A stretch of DNA of 32,500 nucleotides, from positions 3,182,971 through 3,215,470 of the forward strand of contig CM035353.1 of the NCBI GenBank assembly GCA_020137815.1, in the 5' to 3' direction. How positions within the stretch are numbered: position 1 is the stretch's first letter; each line of letters starts with the position of its first letter. Shown piece after piece: positions 20,301 through 31,814 of the stretch. This DNA comes from Hormiphora californensis. Taxonomy: Eukaryota > Ctenophora > Tentaculata > Cydippida > Pleurobrachiidae. Both the position numbers and the translations under genes were made by a program. The notes beneath the pieces are model-generated. The model made no database searches, had not been told where the DNA came from, and saw only the letters and a list, made by a program, of their open reading frames with translations.

Positions 20301-21169
20301 CAAGGATATAAAGTGGTACCAAATCTGTACCGAACTTGTTTATACACCTCAAGGGAAATTATCATTGTCTGGAATAGTAAATAAGAGCATTGATCAAACT
20401 GTAATACCCTACCCCATAAGGCATAAATCAAACAAACGGTTTCGGTGACTCACACAGCTGCGGATTCTGTCGATTTCTGAATAGTGCTTCACATCGCATT
20501 TCCCCACAATGTGGTCGATAAATCTCTCTACAAGCTCAATGATGTCCCTTCTCTTGAACGACTGAAAGGGTTTACAGGGTTATTTTGTTGGATATATTGG
20601 GTAAATAAGATGATCATTTGAGGGGAAATCTATATGATGAAATCTTTCTTATATCTATTTTATCGTTGAATTGTATTTTTGAAGTTTGAAACGATGACTA
20701 AACTGAGCAAAGGGGTTCGGGGTTTCATACCCGACGAAGATGCGGTGGGAAATAGTTAGTGGTTGCCGTTGAGGTTGAATGAGCGAGGGTGAAAGTGAGT
20801 TTACTCTGAAAAGTGTTTTGAAGTGAAATATGGAGTGTTTTGAAGTGTTTTGAAGTGAAATATATGGACATTTTTGAGATTGAGTTTGAGATTTACAATC
20901 AGAAGATATAACACCCTAATAATCAGAATCATGTAGACAATTTACCCTTTTAGGCTCCTTGGTAACGTGTGTATCGTACACATCAATAATCTCGTCTTCT
21001 TCCTCGAGCGGGACTAGCAGCCAAATAATCCGGCTACAAAAATGCCGCACCTGACCAATTATCGTCGTCTCCTCCTGCTCTTTTACCTCCTTGTGCACTT
21101 CTTCGTCCCACGAGGGGCAGGACAACATCTGAGAGAGTGAGAGAGGGGAGAGAGATGGGAGAGAAAGAA

Positions 21170-21201
<32 letters not shown>

Positions 21202-21216
21202 AGAGCAGAGATGAGA

Positions 21217-21273
<57 letters not shown>

Positions 21274-21290
21274 CCGCCTGGGGGGGAGAG

Positions 21291-21348
<58 letters not shown>

Positions 21349-21943
21349 GAGGTAGAGAGAGAAACATATCCAGTGAGATAATATATTTCAGTGAACATTA
21401 TAGTTACCCGTAAAGCTGAATGGATAAGGGCACGCTGGGATATTTCTGACATGACTCTGCACATGTTTACTGTCCTCCGTGTACCTAAATAACAGCGTGT
21501 GTTAACTCTATGTATGTTGAGGTTCTATCCATCAATCAGTGTCAATGTGTGTGATCCAATGCCTGAGAGTGTGTGAGTGCGCCGCGCAGAGCCTAACTTT
21601 CCAATACTGACACAAGGAGCTTTCATACGATGCGTCTCTGCGCGCACTCCGTGAAACAGCAGGTTTTGTCAGACCTGTCAAGTGCGGCACAACTTTTAAA
21701 TTCCTCTCTTTGCTGCTGCTGCTGCACCACTTTATCATATGTGAATGAACCTGGAACGTAATATATAGCTCAGCCCCCTCTCTCTCCACTCTGCGAGGGA
21801 CTGTCCCGGTACTATGCAAAAACTCGTGCTGCTCAGTCATAAATTGCAGAACCGCAGGACTTAATGACAAAGCTATTGGGTAGGAGGGGCGGAGAGAGAG
21901 AGAGAGCGAGAGAGAGAGAGAGAGAGAGAGGACGTAGATTGGA

Positions 21944-21974
<31 letters not shown>

Positions 21975-22753
21975 TAGAGATAGAGAGCGGGCAGAGAGGA
22001 GAGAGAGAGCTAGATCGAGAGAGGAGACGAGAGAGGAGCGAGAGTACAGAGAGAGAGAAGAGAAGAGAGAAGATAGGATGACCGAGGTGTAGATACCTGT
22101 ACTGATCGAAACGTTCAGTGGCTAATGTAGCCTGACCAGTGCATTTCCCCATTTGTTTGTTTTGTTACACAGCGAGAGGCGATGTGGGAGAGAGAGAGAG
22201 AGAGAGAGTGTTCGTGTGCAAGACATCCGAAGGACGTTGGTGTGTACCGTGTAGTGTGTAACCCACATACACACAGTGCAGCGTGCAGTACTTTTTTGTT
22301 ATATCGGGGGTGAAGGGAGAGAAAGGGAGGCCAAACAAGGCCTTCTTTTCTCCTTCTCCCTTTATCTCCCTCTCTCTCTTTGTACCTCTACACCGCTAGC
22401 ACTCTCTCTTTCTATGTTTTTATGTCTCTTTCCCTCTCTGTATCTCTCTCACCCTGGAAGCCTCTCAACACGCCATTACAATGTGGAATGTGACTGAGAA
22501 AGTGCCCCCGCTGTGCTATTCCATACTTTAATCTTCAGTCACATAACTCTCTCTCCTTCTCTCACTCACCTCTATATCTCCCCCCTCTCTCACCCAAAAA
22601 AAGAAGGTGAATGAGAGGACCTCTAAAGTCCGACCTGGTACTACACTAACCCATTATTGATGATACTCTCATCGTTGCATCGTTGTAACGTCAGCTTGCC
22701 CTCTTTCTCCATTGTCTCGAACACCTCCAGTATGTGTTGCTGAAAGAAAGAGA

Positions 22754-22815
<62 letters not shown>

Positions 22816-22818
22816 TAG

Positions 22819-22873
<55 letters not shown>

Positions 22874-25629
22874 GAGTGAGAGAGAGTGTGTGAGTGTGTA
22901 TTACCGATAATTGTTGGGCACCTAAAACAATTAGCAAGTACGCCACCAACCGGAAGGGTTAACGCTTCCAGAAGGAATTAGAAACAAATCGTCTTCAAAA
23001 TAATAATTGAACCATACATTGACAAGTTAGCACATTACAAGAGGTATTATTTAAAACCAATGTATGTACTATGATCTAATAATTGTCTAGGAAGCAACTT
23101 TCCGAAGATAACCCTACAATACAAGTATGCACTTGAGAGGGGTTACACAGTACACACAGAGGGAAGATCTGTATTTCATCATCTGTGAACAGGAAAGTGG
23201 CAATTGATTTTGTTCTAGATACTCGATCCAGCTAGCAATATAGTCTGAACAAACTTCCTTCACACTCCTGACTAACCTGAACTACCTACGCAGCCACATT
23301 TCACTGCGCCCCGCATGTAAAGGGGGGGGGGGGCAGGGGTTAGAACATTATATATGACAAGACTAACCTGGACAACACAGTAAAACGCACGCTCCCAAAA
23401 TGCCAGGCTCTGCCAAATGTTGTGAGTCTGTACAATTGTATACATAAACTGGACAGTGCCGTAGCCAAGTTGCTGAGGAGGGGCGGGAGTTATACATTAT
23501 TTATATGGGAATATAGTCGTTATATTTTAATACAGTCGGACCCCGATTTACCGGGATGCTCGGGGGAAAGGGTTTTGCCCGGTAAATCGGGGTCCCCGGT
23601 ATATCGGGGCAAAATACCGTCAATTTCCTATATCAGGGGAAGTTTATCCTCCCGGTAAATCGGGGTTCCGGTAAATCGGGGCCCGGTAAATCGGGGTCTG
23701 ACTGTATGTATTAGTGCGTAAATAATACATTGAGTAGACTTGCTACTTGCTAGAGCACAAAAACCGACCGAATCAGGAAATACTGGTCCCTTATTGGCTG
23801 ATAATCAGTCACGTGACCTAAATAACGAGTTCTGATTGGTTATTTACTTGTTTCGGTCGGTTCCTGATATGTAGCTTACCCGACAGAATTTGTCCGTGAG
23901 AGGCATGATTTTAATAGCGAAGTCACCAGCATCCACACCTCGATCATTCTGGGAAAACGATTTAAATTTAAAATATTTAAAATTATATTTAAAATGTTTA
24001 AATTTAAAATCATTTTCTTCTGTTCTGCTGAGAGAGAAAAGTATTTAAATGTAAACATATATTATATTCGCTCAATTTCAATCTCGTGTTTCTCTTGTTT
24101 GGTCGACCGTAGCCGTATGTGGTGGTGGTGGTGGTACAGATAGGTTATAGCGTGCCAAACTCTGCCCGTTAGGGCAGAACGACATTGCAACCTCGTCATA
24201 GCGTCTGTCATCGTGTTGTGGTCAGTTGATATCATTGCATTCATATTGTCAGTCAGTCATTGTACTTGCAAGACACTTACGCAGCCCCCACGGTTAAAGG
24301 TCGGTTGCACTCTTCGCATCTCCGCCCCGTGAGGACATTGCAGTTATCTTGCGAATAAGCAAAAAGACAAGTTAGGGGGCACATTTTCAAGCTTTGGTGG
24401 CTGTGCAGGTAGGCCTGTTCGTTTGTTTGTTACGACGACGGTCCGTCGAGTGGACACTTCTCAAGCTTGGGTCTGGGGTAGTCTGTCTATAGTAGCTCTA
24501 ATTAAATTATTGATTGGTAAGGTTTACTCCGGAATCATTATCAATGGTACACAATAGATGAACAGACAATACAGACAGATGAACTTACAGCTTTTTGATG
24601 TATGATTGGTACCGTGATGTTGTTGGTGATCAGATGAGAGGTGTACCATTTCCACTTCCAGTAGAGATCAAGATGAACAAAAATGATCAAATACAAATAA
24701 GAGGTGGGACAGATTGTAGCGTCCCTAGAATGTGTACGATGTTCTATAGGACAAGACGGGTGGAACAGATAAGAACAATTGTGAGTTGTTACACGCGATA
24801 AGCGACTTAGTGAGACCACAGTTTTGAAGATAGAAACTTGAAATTTTGGGAATCATTAGGGGATATAGAGGAGCATTGGCACAAAGAGTATGTTTTGAGA
24901 CAGAGCAATATTATGGACGTGACCTGAGTACAAGAAAACGAGCAGGTATTGAGTGCGTTAGAAATCAGATATTAGAGGTACTGTGTTGAAAGATACAGGA
25001 AAGGAGCACTATTTGACAGAATGACTGAACCAGACTAGGCGATGCGGTTGTAAATTGATAGATTTAGGATTAAAGAGAGACTTAGACGGGTGTATGTCAG
25101 TGTAACAGAGCATTCAAAATGAAACATATATGAAACTGCAAATGTATGAACTCCCGTAGCCGTATGTGTGATTAAATATAATCTCGAGAATTATATTTGA
25201 ACTCTCCACCTGAATTTATTTCTTTCTCCTTCAGCTCAGTCTGAGGAATTCTCACTTTCTTTCTATTACTCTCTCGTTATCTGTAGAATTCTCACTTCCT
25301 TTCTATTACTTTCTCGTTCTCGGTAGAATTCTCACTTCCTTTCTATCACTCTCTCGTTCTCGGTAGAATTCTCACTTCCTTTCTATAACTCTCTCGTTCT
25401 CTGTAGAATTCTCACTTCCTTTCTATAACTCTCTCGTTCTCTGTAGAATTCTCACTTCCTTTCTATAACTCTCTCGTTCAATTTCCAATCCATACCAGCC
25501 ATAATGGCACGCCCAGGCACTCTGTAGATTATAGATAGATACCACCCATAACGCCAAATAGATTGCTTACAAACCAACCACCATGATGAAGTGAAGTTAC
25601 ACTCGGACCACCACCCCCACATTAGAAAA

Positions 25630-25694
<65 letters not shown>

Positions 25695-25704
25695 GAGAGA
25701 GAGT

Positions 25705-25759
<55 letters not shown>

Positions 25760-25772
25760 AGAGAGAGAGAGT

Positions 25773-25816
<44 letters not shown>

Positions 25817-25832
25817 GAGAGAGAGGAAGAGC

Positions 25833-25863
<31 letters not shown>

Positions 25864-26235
25864 CGAGATGGAGGAGTATCCATGTATGTGTGTGTGTACA
25901 GTGTGTACACGCCGGTGATTGGTGGTGAAGTCAATTACCAAGTCATATGTCTACGTGTAATGTGCAGTAGTGCAGGGTGGATATCTCTCTCTATCTCCCT
26001 CTCTCTATCTATCTCTCCTTCTCTATCTATCTGTCCTTCTCTATCTATCTCCTACCCGCACTTCTCTAAAATCGGAAGACATCTCTTCAACAATTCCACT
26101 AACTAGTCCTAAATCTCTCCATAACTTTTCCTTTCATTTTACATGCATGAAATATTACACATTAAATATTACAGTGTACGCCCTCTAACTAAATCCCCCC
26201 TCTCTGTCTCTCACTCTCGCTCTTACTCTATCTCC

Positions 26236-26315
<80 letters not shown>

Positions 26316-26318
26316 CTA

Positions 26319-26356
<38 letters not shown>

Positions 26357-26358
26357 TA

Positions 26359-26434
<76 letters not shown>

Positions 26435-26557
26435 TATCTCTCTCTCGTCATATGCAACTCACTATTCTCTCACACGTACCACCACACTTAACACATTGAT
26501 CCAGGTGTTCCAGCGTGTAATATTAGCATTATACAGTGACCTAATCCTGAATGGGAT

Positions 26558-26619
<62 letters not shown>

Positions 26620-29600
26620 TGAGAAAGAGAGAGAGAAAGATAGAGAAAGATAGAGAAAGATAGAGACTGAAAAATATATCTGTACCACTGACAAGGGTGC
26701 CTCATTACTCTCACACTTCTCAGTTGTAAACAACAAGATCTCAGATATTCCGCATTTAACAGGTGATACATATATTACAACATGCGGAAAGGATTTTTCA
26801 CACAAAGAATCGGGTTAGAACATTTAACCAAATTATACCTCAAGACTGGTGTTAATTAGGACGGACAAAATGTCAAACTGGGCCGGTGTCAGGGATGTTT
26901 TGTTGTTTGGTATGGCCGTCAGCTCCGCCACAAAACTGTTTCGTATCGTTGACTCGTTTAGCGCTACGATTGCTTTATTTTGCAGCTGCGAAGGGGCAAT
27001 AGAGGATACTATTATGTACAGGAATAGGCATACACAAGATTATTAGGGGGTATCATGTATAATCCCGGATAGCTCGGATAGCCCGGATATCAATCGTTAA
27101 TCAATCGAACTAAATTTTAGTAGGGAGTTGGAAAAAAAGGAGGATATTCTTCAAAATTTAAAACACAATATTGTACCTTTTTCGCTAGGAATATCTGTTT
27201 ATTGAACATTGCCGTTAGACAGTTCTGTAAATCGTTGTTCATTTTCCGTAATTTCTGTTTTGTCCGGACTGTCCGGGCTGGCTTTATTTCGACAGGTACC
27301 GCCCGGTCCCGAATTATCGACTTCGGCTCTTGTGATACTGCGGAGATGAATTGATCAGTCAAAAACGGTGCACGGATTTGTTTTCCGCTCCTAACAAATA
27401 CTAACTTGTGATGTGCACCCCAAAAGATATAGATATCACATACGCACGAGTTTGGGGTGACAACTTCAAAAAAGCAAACTTTAGGGGTACATTAAATTGT
27501 TTATTGTTATTCGTACCAGGAACCGACCAAATCAGGAAATACTGGTCCCTGATTGGCTGATAACCAGTCACGTGAACTAAATAACGAGTTCTGATTGGTT
27601 GTTTACTTGTTTCGGTCGGTTCCTGATTCGTACCTGGTGGAGTGGGTGGTTGTGTGGCATCATTCTCAGCCATCATCTCTGCTATCCGATAATCCCGGAG
27701 AAAGGGAAACTTCAGGTCGTCTCTGAAATCATCATGGGTTCATTACAATATGAAGGAGCCGACCACCGGAAACTTGGTTGGTGACATTGGAAATGAGCGG
27801 GGGTTGCCAGAGATATGGAGTTGTATCTAGTGGGTATATATATGTTGGAAGTGATGATTTAGTGTGAGATGTTGTTGCTGGTTATATATTATGGTATCAG
27901 GCAGTAATTTAACTTCTCAGCGACACAGCTAGATCTACCGCTGACAGCCAGACAGGTTCCTGTTATATCAGGTTGTACAAGCTGTCACGAAATGTTTAGA
28001 CAACATTTTTCAAACAAGATACATAATATATCTTCACCTTTCTTGAAATCTTTCCTTCTAGATCTTATTCTATACTAAGACAAGCATAACTTTCTCTTTT
28101 GCACTAGATTATATTCGCTGATTTATTGCCTCGTGGCTAGTGCAAGACATAAATATCTTAGAAAACAAAAGATACTATCAGAGAAACCTCATACATGGAG
28201 ATACCGAGGGCGGTAAATTTTAAGAAGAGAAAGGTAGAAGCGGCGAATTTAGCGAAAAAGAAAGATACCCCATAAGTACATATCGTACAACATACAGACA
28301 AACAGAGATACACATTTAATGGGACAAACATAGTATTCAAACTAACACATTAATGGATACATATACTAATAACCCTTGAAGGTATAATACTCAGCTTGAG
28401 AATAGTAACACATTACAAACACTTCAGCTGCTATAGGGACCAACTAATGAAATCTTACAAACTGAGAAAGCCGTTGAAGTAGAGCACCGTTGACCCGATT
28501 CCCATACGCTCTCCATCACCAATGAATCACCCCCACCCGGTACAAATCGCCGCAGCGTGCGTCTTAATCAACTCCTCTAGGGTATGACACCTCCATTGGC
28601 AACCCCCCTCTCTTTGCACGTTGGATACTACTCATGGCCGTCCACGCATTGCAATTATATAAGGAAATTTCAGATTACAAGATTTGGTACAAGATTTTAC
28701 AACTATTTCGTCTCAAATAAATAATACAACATATTAAAGTTGGGCGAGAGAGAAGAAGATATAAGAGTTAAATTAGGAAAACAAGACCCAGACAGGACCG
28801 ACATACTGCACCGACTCAGTGACCAAAATATCGAGTTGTATGGTTTTTTTACTTGTGGGGGCCGGTTTCCTATCCTTTATTTTATTATCCCTTGTCGGGG
28901 GTGTGTTTACGGTTTGTACGGCTTTTCCCCGTCTCTTTTTTTAGCAGTTTCCCTGTTAGTCTCGACATCTCGGGGGAGCCCGAAAAGAACCCCGTTATAC
29001 ATAATTTTTGGGGAATTAGGGAAATTTAGGGGAAGGGTTTTTTTTTCCCCCATATGGAAATTAACATTTCCCCCGATTTATTGGGAACCCCTTTAGGGGA
29101 AAGAGTTTTTCCCCCGGGGGCCCAAAGGGGGTCGGGATTTATTGTCCAAAGTGGATATTTTACTTTAAACAAAATAACAAATTTTTCGGGGGTTGTAACT
29201 TTTTCGGCGGTCCTCCATGTTTTTAGCTTGGGGAAGATGGATATTATAGTGTACAAGAACTAGATAGTACGGGTGTGTGTGTATGTGACATATCTTTCAA
29301 CGTAGCTATTATCCTCTCTCTCGGCGGGGCGTCTGTTGTAGAACTAATCAGGGCAGGGGAAAGAGAGGGGAGAGAGAAGAAGGAGAGAGAGAGGGGAAAG
29401 AAGAGAGAAAGAGAGAGAGGAGAAAGAGGGGAGGGAGAGGGAGAGAGAGAAGAGAAGAGAGGAGAGGGGGGGAGGGGAGGGGGGAGAGAGAAGAGGGCGG
29501 GAGAGAGAGAAAAAAGAGAGGGGGGGGAGAAAAGAGAGAAGGGGGGGAGAGACGGAAGAGGAGAGAGGGGAAAAAATGTGTGTTTTTAGAAGCTAAGAAA

Positions 29601-31706
29601 TTACATCTGTCATAATATATGACTTTAATAAGTTGCTTTTCCGTCTTCTAAGCTTCACTAAAGGTGTACCTTGCTCACTACTGAGCAGGATTTTATTTAA
29701 AGGTTCCAACTGCACGGTTAAAAACCCTTTCTTCCGACTATCCCGGTAAAGCGGGGTCCGACCGCATGCCATCTAGTTGGGGGGCACATGTGAGTGACAG
29801 TAAGCTACTACCCAGGTAGCGTAATCAATGTATCTTTCCAGTGAATGGTGCGAGTGTGTAAGAAGTGGGGCGCCCTGGGACAATGAGAAAGAGGAGAGAG
29901 AGAGAGGGGGGGGGGGGGGTAGGGAAAGAGAAAAAAAATAAAGAGAAAAAAATAAGCTATTTTGAATGAGGCATGTATCCGATTTCATTGCGGCTTACTT
30001 TTTAGGGCTACATGTTCATTATAAAAACATGCCATACATTGCACAAATAATCATTCCAAATTGGTTTCTTTTACTCTTTTTGAAGGAATAGACAAACCCA
30101 ATACTACTTCGCACTGAGATGTACCCCTAATGTTCACATCGCCACCATCCCTGACCAGACGTATTGCCTAACTAACACCTAATACTATTACGGACCTGGT
30201 CCTGACTGGCGTTCACTCGGGAGGTTTATCGCTCACACTCTTTACAAGTTCATCAAACAACGTGGCAACTCTGAACGGTGGTCCGTACTCGTCTACGAAA
30301 TGAGACCAGGACATGGTCTCAAAGAGTTTCAGTACGCTTTGCTCTTTCTGAGGGGGGACAGATTAGAGGGTTAGTAGGAGGAGATTACTTTAACCCTTCC
30401 GTTTACGTTTTGTATAACTTTTGCATACCCCTTCGAATTCTTTGCCGGGCACAGGTTACATGATCTACTAGGAAGATAAATACGGCGGTATCATTAAACA
30501 CTCTATTAACTGGTGACGTAATAGCATTATTTAGGGGGTGTTATAGGGCATGCACACGATATATATGTAGGACATGTTTTATTTATCTTAGAGAATACCT
30601 TGATAGTTGATACATGCTGTATAATTTAGTTCTCTCTCGTATGTCGTTCAGCTAGCTTTCTCTCTCTCTCTCTCTCTGTCTCGCTATCTCTCTCTCTATC
30701 TCTCTATCTCACACTCTCAGATAAGAAGGTATGAATTACAATGGTCATTTAACGGCTAAATTTACCAAATCTATGATCTCCCACAGGTGGGTATGAGTGT
30801 GAGTGTGTGTGTATAATTGCTTGGAGTCGGAGATCAAAGAAGAATTTTGTCATGGTCTGGGGGATAATCACTTCAAAAATAGAATGGAATCAAATACAAC
30901 ACAGAAACAAGAATGTCAAGAATTAGCTGAAATTCTTTCTTCGACAACTGCAGCTTCGCGTAAAAATCGATCAACTAAATTTTTTCCCAGCATAAGTGTG
31001 TTGACTGTCGAGTAGGTCGAAACTGTGACCACACGTAATTAAATAGTAGTTTGAATGAACAACACAAAATACAAATATGAAATATTGTAATGATGCGTGT
31101 AGTAAAAGACTTATAGAAAATCCCTCTGCAACCCCTTCCTATTCCGACCCCTTCCCCTCTAGATTGTAACTAGGAACCGACCGAATCAGGAAATACTGGT
31201 CCCTGATTGGCTGATAACCAGTCACGTGACCTAAATAACGAGTTATGATTGGCTGTTTACTTGCTTCGGTCGGTTCCTGATTGTAACTCTCTGTAAAATT
31301 ATCATGTACCTGAAATGATCGGATTTCCAGGAAACGTTGTTCGTTAAAGACAATAACAGGGCGGGGATGGGTCCTCACCACCATTAGGCAACATCTGTAC
31401 TGGGCCAAGAGCCAGGCAAAAAACTGCATAAAGACCTGGGAGAAATTATTGATATTGATTATATAATTTGCCTTGCTCAGGCGGGTGCCCGACAAATGTT
31501 AAGGTTAGAGTTAGAACAAACCAAGAGCGGGAGGGGAGGGTACGTACCCTCGCTTACCGGTATACCGGTACTCAGCATTGATCTAGTTTCCATCTTACCG
31601 CTCTAATTTCTTTGTCCTGAACAACTGGCGGGGAGATGGTGCGAGGAACTGGAGCGTAGGCCAGATCATTTACCAGGTACTTCGGATCCAGGATTAGCTG
31701 AGAATG

Positions 31707-31773
<67 letters not shown>

Positions 31774-31774
31774 G

Positions 31775-31814
<40 letters not shown>

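Larger units (their letters stand above)
23949..26838. other. SBF intron 9 (2.9 kb)
   Basis: Largest fully bounded SBF intron in the window. It contains the 40-bp minisatellite and three GA/CT arrays. The stretch 23950-25240 has no repeat or exon I can support. AT-rich TTTAAAT repeats lie near 23961-24012. Confidence 0.55.
28575..30236. other. SBF intron 5 (1.7 kb), decayed repeats
   Basis: Holds a degraded stretch with C- and G-runs and pogo-like phrases such as CCCCCGATTTATTGGGAACC (about 28840-29160), GA-rich tracts, and a pogo-like right end at 29711-29764. The frame at 28740-29096 has no family resemblance and is probably not coding. Confidence 0.5.
30348..31309. other. SBF intron 4 (962 bp)
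   Basis: Contains a CT tract (30656-30715) and hAT MITE copy 5. A + strand frame at 30803-31015 has no family resemblance and is left out as a gene. Confidence 0.55.

Noticed and set aside
24278-24344. Possible exon with C-x-x-C pairs (C-E-E-C-N-R-P) and donor GTAAGT
   Set aside because: Its phases do not fit the neighbours, one alternative frame starts with a stop, and nothing in the family requires it.
25213-25245. Possible SBF exon [10 protein letters not shown] beside the 40-bp repeat
   Set aside because: Acceptor tract is poor, and exons 9 and 10 already join in phase 0 with good alignment, so no exon is needed.
26475-26536. Acceptor-like CCCATTCAG followed by a short open frame
   Set aside because: In the phase set by exon 9 it reads GAT TAG, an immediate stop.
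28740-29096. 118-residue + strand frame
   Set aside because: Runs into decayed repeat sequence; composition shifts abruptly and no domain is seen.
30803-31015. 70-residue + strand frame
   Set aside because: Peptide has a plausible composition but no recognisable family, splice or promoter evidence.
11930-31279. Calling the hAT MITEs true introners that created whole introns
   Set aside because: In each case the intron continues well beyond the element on its left side, so only the positional bias is supported, not intron creation.
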